The notes: generated by a model from the letters alone, not told the origin. 64,000 nt of DNA from Platerodrilus igneus (GCA_036346225.1 JARFIW010000003.1:8584001-8648000), one strand, 5' to 3'; counted from the stretch's first letter, positions 34,300 to 47,872 are shown. Numbers and translations are program-made.

Positions 34300-34965
34300 G
34301 CATTAAGAATACGTGAGTGCTTGTCTTAACTGTAATTACAGCCATTCTGGTGCAAAAGCTAATACATTATACCCAATACCAAAACCAGCAGTTTCATTCA
34401 ATATCATCCATATTCATGACATAGGTTCTCACATACATCCTCGCCAAAAAAAAACATATTTTAGTTTAGTTGATGGGTTTACTAAATTTACCTTTATTGA
34501 GGGTGCCAGAAATACCAAAGCGAAGCATGTCATACAATTGCTGGAAAATCTTTTCGTTTTATTCGGCGCACCGGCTCATATAATTTCCGACAACGGCACA
34601 GCCATCACGTTAACAAAACCGTGAAGTTTTGTGAACGGCTAGGTATTAAGTGTACATTAACGGTAGTAGCTGCACTACACGCCAATGGACAGTGTGTGCG
34701 TATTAATCGCACAATTCTGGAAGCTTTAAGATGTTATAATGCCAATGATAAAGTCGAAAATACTTAAGACATTTATTTAAAAATTAAATTTAGTATTAAC
34801 TCAGCTGAGAATTTTACAACTGGCAAAGTCCGCCCAAGGTATTAATGGGTGTTAATTTTACACCTTTAACACATGGGCACATACTTCAAGAGGTTGGCGA
34901 GCTAGTTGCTCGTACTAATTTAAAGACGCTACCACAAAAAACTTTTAAATAAAACAAAATCTAAA
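34300..34965 (+). pseudogene. Ty3/gypsy integrase fragment
   Basis: A 103-codon open frame (34313-34624) and its degraded continuation read as the integrase core. CLNCNYSHSGAK comes from the zinc-binding end, and HIHDIGSHIHP stands at the first catalytic position, where His has replaced the usual Asp pair order. FSLVDGFTKFTFIEGARNTK and PAHIISDNGTAI carry the second Asp. After a shift, KFCERLGIKCTLTVVAALHANGQCVRINRTILEAL covers the third acidic residue, here Cys-Val in place of the usual Val-Glu. Catalytic residues are thus partly lost. Strand and sequence differ from the gypsy fragment at 16.5-18.2 kb, so this is another lineage. Confidence 0.78.
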
Positions 34966-37900
34966 CAAAAAGCAGTGAAATTCCATTTTGACTCTGCATC
35001 CTTCTTTTTTAACAGGTAGGAATGGGTGTACTACAGAGTTTAAACAAAACTCTGGCAGGACTAGCATCGACCTTTTGTGGCTGCGGTAGATTGCAAAAGA
35101 CTATATCTCAGGGGTTTTTACTCTTAGATATTTTGAGAACAAAGTTAAATTTTACCCAGGCAAGTTATAGGGATGTAATTTAGAACATGCCAGAAATACC
35201 TTAACAACTTATATATTGACGTTTAGTTAATAACATTAAAAAAACAAAATATATACCCTTATTTTCTTACAACCAAATTTTTATGCGACAAAATCACTAA
35301 GTGTAGTATATATATTTACACTCTCATAATTTTAAAATTGTCTTAAACTCTACCAGATAAGATATTAGAAAATCTAAAATTATTATTGTACTTAGACACA
35401 ATTTCAAGTCAACGTTCTAAGTAAAAAAAATCATAGATACTCTTTGTTGTATTTAACTTAGTTAAGAGAATTTGAATTAAACATTTAAATTGAATATAAC
35501 CTCAAAATCCACAAAAAGGTTTCATGAAAGTTTTTATGTTTACACTTGTAAGGTTATACCAGGAAAGCAAAGGAAATGTTATATTAGTTAAGATAATAGG
35601 TAAGTAAAAGTATGACTATATTTTACATGCATTATTTTTCTAGATATTTGACATTTAAAATGTAACAAATGCACATTGTTCCGTCACAAAAGTAAATAAG
35701 ATCAAACTCATACCTGTATTCATGAAATATGAAAGAAATGTTTACTTAAGTATTGAGCTCCAGCTTGTACAGAACTATTGTCCATTTAGTTTCTTTTTAA
35801 TGCCTGTAAGGCGAACACCATTCCTATTTAGTTTGATGGTTAACCTCAAACTTCAAATTTGTAAGAAGCAATCCTTTTGTTCCACAACCATATGTTTTAA
35901 CAGACATATAATGTATTTTAGAGGGTAAATAAACGGCAACATGAAATTCTTGTACGATAATAGATAATATTTGTAAGATAGTAGAATTAATGCATTAGGT
36001 TTAGATAGCTTAGCATGCATAGTTAAATACTCCACTAAAGAATATTTTACCAGAGAACGCTTCGCCAGTGACCAACAGAGAACCCTAGAAAATAAACGTG
36101 TTACAAAAACAAAGTATTGTATTCCGCCACGAGAAACCGTCTGAAAGCTTTATCTGTAATCAACTTGCCATTCTTAAACATTTGGAATGGGTTATTCAGA
36201 TCAGCTTTCTTCGTATACATTATACTAATACTCTAAAACGATATTTTTGTATTTCAACAAGAATAAAAGACCAGACACCTTGTAACGTATTTTTTTTTCT
36301 AGTTACATTTAGTTCAATAAAATAAAAATAAAACAGCTATAATTTAAAATATTTAATTTGAGAATTATCATCCAATAAAAATTAATATATAATATTCATA
36401 AAAATGCATAGATTCTCGTATGTATATACTCTAAAGTTTGTTACCAAGCTCTGTCAAGTTGTCAGTCGGCACTTCATTCTCAAGGTTCGTAAGTGCAAGC
36501 CGCTTTTGCAGACGAGGTGAAGTCGAAATGGCCCTGTCGAAACACATGGCTTCTAACAAAGTTAGGAAAAAGTAGAGCATTGAAAATTCTTGGTCTCTGG
36601 AGGTCGAGCCTAACAGCGGTTGCGTGAGCATGATTTTCGATAAGCCTTGCTCCGAACAGTTTAGTCGATCCCGACAGGCCTGAGAATATTGAACCCTTTT
36701 GGACATCATTTTAGACAGTTGGTATATATTAATACAATAGATTATACTAATATTTTTCATCTTAGTGCAATATTTTGAGGACATATCTTGAATAACATTT
36801 CCGATAATAAATTAAAACAAATTTTGAAAGCAGTAATTTAAAGCAAGAATTTATGGTTTCGTTCTATTCAATATAACATGCAGTAAAGTAAACGCCGATT
36901 CCACATGTGTTCCCGATATTTCAACCTTACCGATGACTAATATCACACGAGGATATTATGATGGAAAACTCCGACAGCTGAGGTCAAGGTCCAGCACTTG
37001 TGGTACATTTTTGATGCACGTGAGTGTTTTTAACTTTTGATAACTTTGAAATTATAGTAAATTATTATGAATTATCCAACATTAATTGCTTGAGTAACGT
37101 AAATAGAAAGTAGTTTTTTTTGAGAAATCAGTAAATTAACGAATATGTTGCCAGCTTGACAGAATGTTTGCACGTGTACGCAAACTGTGTATTTTATAAA
37201 GTTCTGAATGACAAACTATGTCAGACAAAAAAATATGTAGATTCCGTTTTCCTATCTAGACGCCATATGCTGTCTTGATTTAATTTACATTATGCTTGAA
37301 GACTTTCAGGTCATGTAAAGGCACTTTCATTAACATATGAAATTTGCGTATTTATTATAGATTACATTTAAATTAGAATAATAACATTTTGCCAAGTCTG
37401 CACTTTGATAATTAATTTTTGTTGTAATAATCAAGGAAGTACTTCGCTGATTAAAAGAAACGTATGTGTTAGGAACAATTAATAAATTATATGTCTATCT
37501 AATTAAATCTTATAGAAATGATCTACTCATAGATCTTAATTTTGAATGTAAAACTTCATTAGCGTTATTATGAAAAAATTCGATAAAGAGACAAACTTTA
37601 ATATTGCAGTCATATGTACATAATCAGAAATTTATCCAAATAGAATCCTTTTTGTTTTTGAAAGATGTTTTATTATTTAACATTTAAAAAATTGCAAGTC
37701 CTCCCGGAATAGAAAGAGTGTGTAGTGAAAATAAATTCCCTCAGTATATTTTAAATGCCTAAATTCTATTATTCTATTTTTGGCAAATGTTTTTGAGGAC
37801 ACAAATGGTGTCCAAATTGTGCTTTTGTTTGTTCATAGGTAAAGCTGAGACATCTGTATGACATCTGGTGGTTGAGGTCTTGGTAAGTGTGTCCTAAAGA

Positions 37901-40399
37901 GTGAAATTCAGGTTTTATGGCTATGTTATTGGTGTTAAGATAAGGTTTCCGCATTCCCCTTATACTAGCACAGTTAAATTTTGTTGGTTATTGTATTAAA
38001 AAATACGGTGGCGCTCATTAAATATACTTTTGGTCTTTTATTCACCCATGACCCAAGCTCATGATCTACGCAGAGCTAACACTCGACTAGCCGTTTATAT
38101 CTTAAGAGTTTTTCTTTGTCTCAAGCCATTCTCCATCCGACATTACCTTGGGCTTAAAAGAAAAAGAAGAAATTCTCGACCTTGTGATATCAGATTAAGG
38201 TTTAGAAAATTGGGAGGTTTAATTCATAGCTGATAGTCACGAGGATAAAGAAATATAAAATTATATTTTTATATTACAACCTTTTACATACCAGGTGCGA
38301 TACCTTGGCCTTAGAGGAAACTTCTTTATCGGGAAAAGGCATGTGCACCAAAAGAAAGTCAGATATCGAGAGAACGAAAATTTATTCCGGTTTGAAGATG
38401 CCCCACATTTTGAGAGAGGAATGAACAAGAAAACCAGGCTAAATGACAGATTCATATAAACACCAGTTGTGTATTTATAAACATAATTCAGAGGTTTACC
38501 AATTAGAAATTGCCGCATGATCGATACGTAGTTAAGATTGCTTTTGGGAACTCATAGGCACACACACTGCTCCAGTTGATCATATAAAATGTGGATATGA
38601 TGAATGATGTTGAGAATCAACCTTTTTAATGAAAGTCGCATCACAAATGAGTAAATATCTAAAGGTTATATTTCTTGCTACAATATGTAAAACTTGCGTG
38701 AGATGCCAAGTTATACCTTTGAACTGGAAGCTCAACTGTATGCCAATTTCAGTTGGAAGCCTAGTTGAACGTACTTTTTACTAGAAGCACAGGTAGATGT
38801 GGAATTCAGCTGGCAGTTTAATCAATATATTTCTGTACAATCTTTCAATTGTCGCTCGTCAATCCCGCGAGGCATTACCTGGTCCATTAGAGGAGTTTTG
38901 AAATCCAAGAACGGCCTTATTGTCACGATGGACGACTGTGGGGGAATGTTGCTGGTTGTCAAGTCATCTACTATCTACATGGAAAACAAAAGGAATTGCA
39001 GCTGCATAGTGAGGTCAAGTAACCACAAGCATCCTGTGGGGGTCGAGGGGTAGCTCTCATCACGGTCAAACGTACGGGCAGAGTATTATTATACTGATAC
39101 GAGCGTGTACATGTTATTAAGGTAGTTCTTTGCTTTATTAATAAGTATTTACATGGGGTAGTGCAGTTTACTGTCACTACGTTCGTCCTTTACATGAGTC
39201 CTCTAACAGTACTTTTCTCAAAACCAACCAAACAAAAGTAAGCTTTAGACAAGCAAAAAATGCAATATACAAAAACGTGTTCTTTAACTAATTTATTTTG
39301 AGTTAAATTTTCCATTTAAGTAGTTTTGGGATTTTTCCTTAAAACAAAATCTATTTGAACGTCGCTTAGGGTGCAGTATCCGATAGAATGCCAAAGTAAT
39401 GCTACCCCTGCCCTCAAAGTGGAATTTGAAATGCACCATAACGTAGTTTTTTTAATTTGTGTGCATAGAAATAAAACTAAAATATACTTAATATTAGATC
39501 AACCTGTAACAAGGATCTTCCTCCTTTTTTTATGATTTCTCAAAAGAAATATTTCTAATAACCAGCCTTGAAAGCAGGAAATTTCGTCGATATCTAAATA
39601 TAGCAATAACTACTACATTATATACAGGAAATCAAATAGGTGAAGCCTCTAACTATTGATTCCTTTCAATACTACCAGCGCGAGCTGTAAATAAAGAACT
39701 CGTAGAATATAACTGATGTAATTTTACTAATTAACGCTTTTTGGATACAAAGACAATAACGATAACCGGCTTTCATTTCTTAACAAGATTATACTTTACT
39801 ACATTAGCAAATTGACTATATCAACTATATTTTGAGATAGTACAAAACATTTAATTAATATGTTAATTATTATACACACTCAATTTACTAGAGTGGTGTA
39901 AATGTCTAAATTATGCGATGGATTGCAGGATAATACTGCCTTAAAAAATTTAATATTCAGGTACGATCTCTTTAAAGAGCAAACTTAGAAATTACGAAGT
40001 TATTTTGGAACTAGACAAAGTATAATTTTGTTACCCGCTACCTTAAGTACGCTTAAGACGTTGAATCTAGTCCTAATCTAACGCTAATAGTAAAATTCTT
40101 GCTGCATTTTTGAAGTTGTCAGAAATTAATAGATTCTACGACCTTCTGGACATAGGAGTCAATAAGTGTGTTTTCACAGGGGTGTGTTTGCGTGAGCGTG
40201 AGTGCGTCCGTGTGCGTGTGCGCGCGTGTGTATGATAGTTAATTTCATAACTCTACGATATCCAAATCTTCAATCCGCTGGCATGTTTTTCTCACTATAG
40301 GATACTTATTCATTTACATGCCGTTTTATCACCTGGTGACTCGCCAAACGGACAGACGGATGTGCTCGCAAGGTATTTCGGTTGCATCATCATTCCTTC
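34966..40399. other. Unassigned DNA
   Basis: No supported gene in 5.4 kb. Frames of 60-117 codons (for example 36431-36784 minus, 117 codons; 38261-38518 minus; 38799-39053 plus) show no recognisable domain or conserved motif. A GT/CG-rich run (GTGTGCGTGTGCGCGCGTGTG) lies at 40181-40235. Confidence 0.45.
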
Positions 40400-40411
40400 T
40401 CATCCTATACC

Positions 40412-40693
40412 TTACATGTAATTTTCCAATGCTTCCCCCGAAGGTACTACTTGGCTAGGAAGCGAGTTGTTTCTACCTGGAAAATTTTAAATTTTGCCGA
40501 ACCCTTGCTGTTCCAAGCAACGTGCGTGACAACACTCACACACGGGACCTCCATTTTACCTCTCATCCGAATGAGAGTGTATTTTTGTGAAAAATGCTCG
40601 CCTAACATTTTTCAAGCGGAACGTGTCGGGATTCGAACCCGGGACCTTGAGGGTAGTAGTCACACACATACCAACTACGCCACGGAGCCGCTT
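40412..40693 (-). mobile_element. tRNA-derived SINE, copy 2
   Basis: Bounded by a perfect 12-bp duplication TCATCCTATACC (40400-40411 and 40694-40705). On the minus strand it starts CGGCTCCGTGGCGTAGTTGG: an A box (complement of 40671-40682) and a B box GGTTCGAATCC (complement of 40629-40639) at tRNA spacing. The body matches copy 1 (ACACTCACACACGGGACCTCC, CATTTTTCAAG, TTTGCCGAACCCTTGC) and ends in CCAATGCT...CCGAAGGTACTAC. A ~13-bp segment of the body around AGGTAGGGATCTTTA in copy 1 is missing here. The tRNA head is more intact than in copy 1. Frames of 110 and 94 codons across it are antisense by-products. Confidence 0.9.
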
Positions 40694-40705
40694 TCATCCT
40701 ATACC

Positions 40706-43140
40706 ACTGGTTAACTCCCTCGAAGCGCTTCTAATCCGCTGCTTCCTCTGGTTTGCATATAGATCAACGCTGCAAACAATGCTTGTCTCTGAAGGCTCAC
40801 TACGGAAGCGATCCCCTACATATAAAACATGCATCTTTTCAAATTTAAAGTTGTATGTTGTACAACTGTAAGTTGTGTTTCCGGAAGTTAGCGTGTAGCT
40901 GGATAACCCATACGTAACCATCGTAATATGACAGCACATGTATGGCAATCCATCCTTCGACATTATGAGCACCAAGTACTAAAACCAATATGGTGGAAAT
41001 GGGTAACATGGTAGATCAAATACAAGAAAAAGAACTTATTTTACGCAGTTCAATAAGTCTGACACATGTCGAAAAAATTTATTACGCCCTTTCAAACAAT
41101 GCGAATTTCAAAATATCGCACAATGCATTCCAAAACGTAACATCCGACCAAAAAGTCACATCCGGTGAAAATAGTCACTTCGTAGAATTAGTGTTTCATC
41201 TTAGCGTTAGTTGACCTGTTCGAGGTATCGTTTGTGCAGTATTGTTGTTTTTATTTGTATATTTCTGTTGATGTATAAAAAGCTGTCTTCGTTCTAGATC
41301 ATCTCTTTGATGTTCATATCTTGTACTGCGCATCTGTCAGTTTGTAGTTCCTGCCGTAATTCTGTGCACTGTAAAACTAGGCGTTCGGTTGTTCAGATTT
41401 GTCGGCATGTGTATGTGTTGCCGTCTGTTATTTTCACTCATTGTTTGTATTAATACGGTTCGTGTTATGAAATGTTCCTTGCGTTTGTATGATGTATTTT
41501 GAGTTCATTCTGTCGCCAATGTTGGGTATGAGTGTGTATGTCCGTCTTTCTATACTACCGTGTGTCAACCGTATCTGCCATTCGTCAAGTATTCTGCATT
41601 TATTTATTTCTTCGTTCTTATGTTGTTCGTTTTGAGAAGTTGTGTGATTCTGTCCTGTTAATTTTTGTGGTGTTGATTTGCCCTACTTTTAGGGCCTTAG
41701 CCATTGATATGCTATGTGAAAGTAAATTTTTAGCACGCAGTCTGTACTTTATTGGGCCCTAATCACAAGTAATAAAAGAACTCAAGCACTTACGTGGTAA
41801 TCAACCAACAAAGAAAGTACCTAGATTTTATAGAAGCATCAAGAATAAGGACAGATTCATTGTACCTTAAGAAGAGTAGCTACCTGCCTCTGGTACCATA
41901 TCAGCAGATTTGGAAGTGCGTACTTACCCCTTCTGTCGGACTTGATACTCTGTGAAACAATTTCACTTGGCTAATTTTGACTTCAATACTGAAGTAAAAC
42001 AATGCCTCTTAAAAGAAAGCATCTTAATTAGCACCGCGATTTACAGAGTTCCTTTACGAAAAAAGAAGCTTTATAAAATTGAATAGAATTCCTGTCGAAG
42101 TTCAGCCTGTATTTATAGCGAGAAAACACATCAGAGCAGGGAACGCGCTTTCCTATCAAAAACATTTCCATTGATAAAATGTATGGTATTCCAAGAACAA
42201 CACCTACAGAAGTATTTTCAAGACAACAGCTGTAAAGAATTTGTAGAATACGGTTTGCTAAGAAAGGCCAATTAACGAGAACATACGTCTTCCATGAATT
42301 TGTTCGCATCTGACAACAACGGCTGTTCAAATGGTTAGGTATGTTTGTATCCATCTTTGCAGCATTTGGAATAAAGTTATAACAGGTTGTTTAGTTGATA
42401 TAGAAAATGCTAGAGATTTACTATTTCAAATTACAATACCGAGAACCGATGATAAGGGGGCAGTTTTATTGCTCGTAATCGCAAACATCTACGCGATAAC
42501 AAAATACCGCGGTTACTATTTCGTAGTAAGAGTATAGATAACAAATCATTGAAAGTATTTTAACAACATGCAGGTGCTTGCTGATTTCAAAGAATTTATA
42601 AGGCGAAGCTTTTAACTTTTTAAAAAAACCTTTAAAAATTATTTATTGGAATGATGCAGGGGTTTAACTTTTTTCAGAAAATTTATAACGCAAAACTTTT
42701 TAATCAAAGTAAATTATCGTAGAATAGATTCCAAGTTTATAACGTAGTACTAAACACTTAAGGATATTTTATAGGACGTTTAAATAAGTTCTCATCCCAA
42801 TTGGAAGGTACTCGAACTTGTTGAAATAAAATAAAAAGTGTAAAGTCGTTTAGTTAGAAATTTTAAGATGCGCCTCTTAATTAACGTAAAACAAGGTAGT
42901 TTGAAATTAATACTTATATACAGCATGCAGAAATCAATCAATTTCGGAAATTTAACGTAACATATTGTCTTGTATATTTTAGACCACACAAGCTACGATG
43001 AATCATAGGTCTAATGATAGTTCAGAATAGATAAATAAATTAAATAGGAAAAATATAAAAATACATTACATGCAATATCCTATTTTACTTGTCCAATATG
43101 GAAACAACAGAACTTAGATTAGAAGATGAATAGCCAGATA
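40706..43140. other. Unassigned DNA
   Basis: No supported gene. The 108-codon minus frame at 42028-42354 and several 66-93-codon frames are not recognised. Confidence 0.45.
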
Positions 43141-43208
43141 CATTAGGTCATGTTTAAAAACGGATGCGAATATTTACGAAAACTCTGCCAATTCACTGAT
43201 TCACTTAT

Positions 43209-43315
43209 TAGTGTGTGTGTGTGTGTGTTGTGTGTAGTGTGTGTGTCTGTGTGTGTGTTTGTGTGTGTATGCGTGTGTATGTTGTGTTGTGTGTGTGTGT
43301 GTATGTGTGTGTTGT
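43209..43315. repeat. GT-rich microsatellite
   Basis: Imperfect (TG)n with TGTTGTG interruptions. It is followed without a gap by a SINE 3' half. In intact copies that position holds GTGTGAGTGTTGTCACGCAC, so the run may have grown from the SINE itself. Confidence 0.9.
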
Positions 43316-43405
43316 TAAAAGTCCCTACCTTACTTAGGCAAAATTCTAAATTTCTATATAAAAAAGACTGTTTTCCTGGGCAATGTAGTACCCTCGGGTG
43401 GAGCA
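43316..43405 (+). mobile_element. SINE 3' fragment, copy 3
   Basis: AGTCCCTACCTTACTTAGG, GGCAAAATTCTAAATTT and CCTGGGCAATGTAGTACC...GGTGGAGCATTAGA match the minus-strand 3' body of SINE copy 1 in order. The tRNA head is absent or replaced by the GT run. The 87-codon frames spanning it on both strands are repeat by-products. Confidence 0.75.
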
Positions 43406-43414
43406 TTAGATAAT

Positions 43415-44930
43415 TTAAAGTTATTACCTAAGTCTCTTACACTTTGTACTTCTTATGAGGTTAATTAAATGTTGTACGGATACAAACGATCACGAGCACT
43501 TTCTGTACTAGAATTGAATATCGTTTGTTGCATTTGCAAAACTGATGGTCAAATATTGCCAAAATCATAAACAAATATGCTCCTCAAATTTTCTTCTTAT
43601 ACAAATGAAATCGAAGTAGGCATCTACTGATTGTTAAATCGAAAGCATGCGGTCAGACAGAGGAAAACATTACACCTTCCTTAAACGACAAGATTCCGTA
43701 AAGCCTTTTCGTAAATTAAGGGAAAATATAATCCGTATTTTAGAATAGAGCACGTTTTCTGCCTTATACCCTAAAGAACGCGGTCAGCGTATTTACCTAT
43801 TATGATCCCCAGTGCAAAGCACCTATCCTGTTTTAATTTCATTAGGAAGAAGGGATAACAAACTAGCGTAATTAAAAGTGAACATTTTAAATGAGCTTTA
43901 TTTAATTTTGGAAAATATAACTTGATTACGTTGAAATTGAAAACCTGCTCGAACTGAAAATTATTAAATTATGCCCCAGCCAAAACAATCTAATTTTAAT
44001 TAAAACTCGTACAACAAATTTACCATCAAGGATAATATTATGAAGCTTAATTTTAACGTATCACCTTAATTCGATATAAAACTTTGTTATCTAAAAGCCA
44101 CAGATATGTAAACTCAATAAAAAATGTAAACAAGAAGTTGTTTAAAAGAAATATTTTTTTCTGCGCAATGCATTAGGAACTAATAACGCTCCTGGGATTA
44201 CAAACCAAGACAAATTCCCCAATTGCACTGAGACAGACAAATCCATCAATATTGAACAGAAAACTTTTAGTTCATAATAGACGTGCATTTGCGCCTTTAT
44301 ATTCAAAGCAGCTCGGTCAATTGTAAAGTGAAGCAATAGCACTTAATTTTAAAAAAAGGGACCTTTTAGTCGTTTTATTCTAACACCATAGGTAATGCTG
44401 CTGTAAATAATAAGCTGTCACGCTTTAGTCAATAATTAAAGAACAAATGCTAAAGCAGTAAACGTTATTAAATATAATAAATTAACCACACGCTATTTAA
44501 AAACTAGATGCATATTGCGAACAATAAGTAGTCATATTCAATAGCAACATTATGATACTTTTATAGCTATTTATGCACAAAAAGTGTATCTAAAATAATT
44601 GCACCCAGAGAGCGACTTATGCGACCCGAGAGATAGAATGAGTCGCTCGAGAGGGTTGTTGGGGTTTCTCATGCATTCCTTTATTTTAAATAATGATTTA
44701 CTGTGGCTCCATGTTAAAGAGCATCGGGTCGACATTTCAACTCGAAGTTGTAATTTCCATTGACTTTTATAACTTTAGAGCTAAACGATAACATATAACA
44801 TATAATTCAACACTTTTTCCTTTTTTGTAGGGGATAACCAGGAAATAAGTCATTTCCTTATAAATGGGAATCATGTAAACATGTTAAAGTTCCTCAACAA
44901 CCATCAGGTTGCTAATATCTAAGTAGAGCC
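43415..44930. other. Unassigned AT-rich DNA
   Basis: No gene supported. A short GA/CG motif pair (AGAGAGCGACTTATGCGACC ... GAGTCGCTCGAGAGG) lies at 44609-44654. Confidence 0.45.
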
Positions 44931-44934
44931 AGGT

Positions 44935-45115
44935 AGATAGGGAAAAAAATAGAAGAGTATAGGAAGACCTAAACCAAGTTATATTAGTTAAATTATTAGA
45001 AAATTAGGTTGTGAAGGGTATGTAGAACTTTTCAGATTAGCACAGAATAGAAAAGAAGTTAGAGTTGCGTCATACCTGATCTTAAGTAAGGTCGAAAACA
45101 AAAATGAAAAAAAAA
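44935..45115 (+). pseudogene. RTE-like RT C-terminal tail
   Basis: The + strand reads GRPKPSYISQIIRKLGC then ELFRLAQNRKEVRVASY. This parallels the tail of the element at 59-62 kb (GRPRLDYCTQIVKDVGC, EMCRLAQNRNQWRYAS) closely enough to place it in the same family. Only the last ~55 residues are present, a typical 5' truncation. Orientation is opposite to that element. Confidence 0.6.
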
Positions 45116-45189
45116 GTCAAATAATGTTAAGTGCGTTATCTAGTTGTTGTAAGTGAGTGTTTGTCTTGACCGTTTTCAAAGTAGGAGGA

Positions 45190-46540
45190 GATTAGATATA
45201 GGGTACCGGATTTCCAATGGAGTTCTATTGTTGTAGTTTGGTATGTGGAAAGGGATGGTATGTAGGGGCATCTATTGTAAGATCTGTGATGATAATGGCG
45301 GAGGTGAGGTTGGGGTCAGTTGGTGTGGGATGGTTGTATAATTTAGCGTGTTATGGAAGTGATGGGATTTTGTTATTGATAAGGTGGTGTTCTTGTAATA
45401 GGGCAATGGAGATGTAATTTTCAGGAAGTGATTTAATAATTCTATTGTAGCTGCTCCAAAATCTTGGAGGTTAATTTGTAGTGCATTAAGGAAGGGTTGG
45501 TTATGAGGAGAGTCTAACGTCCGTTTTCTCTGCAGAGGTTCTGCGCATCTTCCACAGGATACTTATGAGCGACAGACCTTCGCCGAGTGGCCGAATTTTT
45601 GACAATTATAACACCTGGTGATGGGCACTAGGTCTCGCGTGCGGCAGGCGTTGTATCCTATATAGAGGTGCGTATTGTTGATTAGTATTATTCTAATTTG
45701 GGGGGGGGGGAAGGAGCATTTATTATTAGATTGTCTGAGTTGTCTGTTTTTGGTCTACGTATTGCAACTGAAATTTCTTGTGTATATATATGTCTTCAGG
45801 TATGAGGTTATGTAGGGAGTTTTGGGTGTAAATGTAGTTTATTGCATCTGTGTTTGAAATTTCCTTGTGCAAGTCAAAGATGATTAGCTGGGGTTGTTTA
45901 GGAGCTGGGATATGGACAGAGTAGAATTTTTAATTTAAGGTTGTGATTAATTTTATATCGGAGGGCTTTATTTGTAAGGATGGTGACTGCGGATTTAGTA
46001 GGTCGGATATTTCTGATATTAAGATTGGGAAGGGAAGGTTGTATCGGTTGTGGTAGGTTTTAATGTGATTAATTTGGAATGTAGTCTTGTTGAGGGCCAC
46101 TTTCGTTGGTTCCGTATGTAATTGGTGTATTGCTTAATGTAGATGATTGTGTGTCTGTAAAGGAGGGTTGATGTTTACTTATGTGAAGGATATTTTCTAT
46201 ATTCTTCTCTGCTGATTGTAGTTTAGTGGTTGTAATCTCGTTCTAGTGAACGGCTTCATTGGCGATAAGAGCCAATTCTTCAAATTTAGTTTAAGGTATG
46301 TTGTGTTTGGTTTACTTATTTTATTGCTATTTTTCAGTATAAATTTATTGATATCAGTTTTGATGTCGCTTATTTGGCGCATGATGGTGATGGTCGGATG
46401 TTTAGGTGCAGGATCGTTTTTTTTTCTTGGTCATATAGATTTTTGTTCCGAGGTGTTCGAGGTTACAGATGAGGCTCGCGAACGGTGTGATGGAGAGTGC
46501 AGCATGACGGAGCTTTTTATGTAGAGGTTTTATATCTAAA
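45190..46540 (-). pseudogene. Non-LTR retrotransposon ORF1 (gag-like) remnant with zinc knuckle
   Basis: The minus strand at 45617-45570 encodes RCYNCQKFGHSAKVCRS, a CX2CX4HX4C zinc knuckle, followed after a stop by a second cysteine pair (VSCGRCAEPLQRKRT). In Jockey/I-type elements ORF1 has such knuckles after an RNA-binding region. Upstream on the same strand (46300-45650) remain broken stretches such as DLHKEISNTDAI and an acidic-to-Pro segment. Frames on the + strand here (45217-45417, 46246-46524) are antisense. Many stops. No ORF2 follows directly; downstream on that strand is unassigned. Confidence 0.6.
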
Positions 46541-47244
46541 ATGGAAAATTGTTCTATAAATCTTTGCACTGGTAGGTGTAGGGGTTTAGTTCTGCTTAGT
46601 CTATGTTTAAATTGTTATAAATGTCTAATTTTATGACACTAATAACTGTCACTTTGATTAGCGTCACTTTTTCACTGTCTTTCAGTTTCAAAAATACACT
46701 TTAACTACATTTTATATTTTATGGAGAGATGGTTTTGCATAATAATTTCAACAATTTTAAATTTGCAGCGGGATGAATCATAAATGAGTCAAATTTAATA
46801 TTTTAAGTTGTAGAACAGGTACGAGTTAGAACTGGAGACGTACTTTTTTTACTAGGTGTCAAATTATCTGAAAGTGTTCTAGAAAATTTTGAGATTGTAT
46901 AAACAAACAGGTAAATTCTTCTTAGAATGTTTTATTTGGCACATTATGACAATTGAAGCAGTAAATTTGAGTAGATATATCTGACTGACCATCGTACAAC
47001 TGTGATCATAAGTTATGCCCCCATTGAAGGTTCCTATATTCGCCGCATAAAGACTCCGTATTTTGTGTTAGTTGTAAAATATTTCATGTAAGCAAAAAAA
47101 TTAAAAAAAGAACCGTAACTGGAGTGAAAGGAATACTTCCATTGAGTACGTTCGGCAGAAAAATACAACTGGTTGTATCACATGAAAACATAACTATTTG
47201 CATGCTGTGCTGTGTTAGTTATCAATTGTAATTTGTTAATTGAA

Positions 47245-47333
47245 TGAGCATAGCCATACGCATTTTTAAACCTGCTTGTGAGCATGAGCATGAGCATGAG
47301 CATAGCCATACGCATTTTTAAACCTGCTTGTTT
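47245..47333. repeat. Local tandem duplication with GAGCAT array
   Basis: GAGCATAGCCATACGCATTT plus TTAAACCTGCTTG occurs at about 47246-47278 and again at 47299-47331, joined by four GAGCAT units. It looks like replication slippage. Confidence 0.9.
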
Positions 47334-47635
47334 AATTGAGATTCTTAGGGCAATGATGATGCATTATTCATGTGTATTGTGTTTCAACCTCCGTTCACGC
47401 TGTCTTATGACTTGCCAAATCGTTTATTTAATCAAATCTTCTAAAATATTTTTCATTTCTTAAATTAATTATGACTATGGTTTATATACAGGATGTTGTC
47501 ATTTACTTTCCTGCCTAACCGTTGTATTTCTTATTTTCTTCGTAGAAATGTTTTGTTTTCTGCGCCTTCATGTTGTTTTAATGAAGTGCACTCTGGTGGT
47601 CCTATCTACATCTAATTGACTTTATTAACACAGCA

Positions 47636-47640
<5 letters not shown>

Positions 47641-47674
<34 letters not shown>
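47641..47674. repeat. (TA)n microsatellite
   Basis: About 34 bp. Preceded by AACACAGCAATGTG, recalling the CACAGCA-(TA)n junctions at 2323 and 50589. Confidence 0.9.
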
Positions 47675-47678
<4 letters not shown>

Positions 47679-47829
47679 CAAAACTTTCTCTGCAATTTGC
47701 AGTTAAAATTAAACCAATTACATGAGATGTATCCATAAATACACTTTGTATTTACGTACACGAATTAAATTTGTATTTGCATAGCCATTACAAAACAATT
47801 ACTTGATCGTCTTGTAAGAGAAAAAACAT

Positions 47830-47872
47830 CCATTGACCAGGTTTCGGCCTCATTGGGTCTCGTCAGAATGTA
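47830..47872 (-). ncRNA. Candidate minimal hammerhead ribozyme, left arm
   Basis: On the minus strand CATT-CTGACGA-GACC-CAATGA-GGCC-GAAA-CCTGGTC-AATG follows the type I hammerhead order. Stem I is CATT/AATG (4 bp). The core is CUGANGA with N=C. Stem II is GACC/GGCC with one A-C mismatch. GAAA follows, then a tiny stem III ACC/GGU, and a GUC cleavage triplet. Stem III is too short to close alone, which is usual for minimal retroelement hammerheads thought to act as dimers. I judged this by eye; no folding was run. Confidence 0.5.

Noticed and set aside
40412..40693. A functional tRNA gene
   Set aside because: A and B boxes are tRNA-like but no complete cloverleaf or acceptor stem closes, the body continues ~200 bp, and a 12-bp TSD frames it; it is a SINE.
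46990..47200. Possible TTF-type zinc finger of a hAT transposase (KDSVFCVSCKIFHVSKK)
   Set aside because: Cysteine pattern fits, but no other hAT segment is found around it, so support is too thin.
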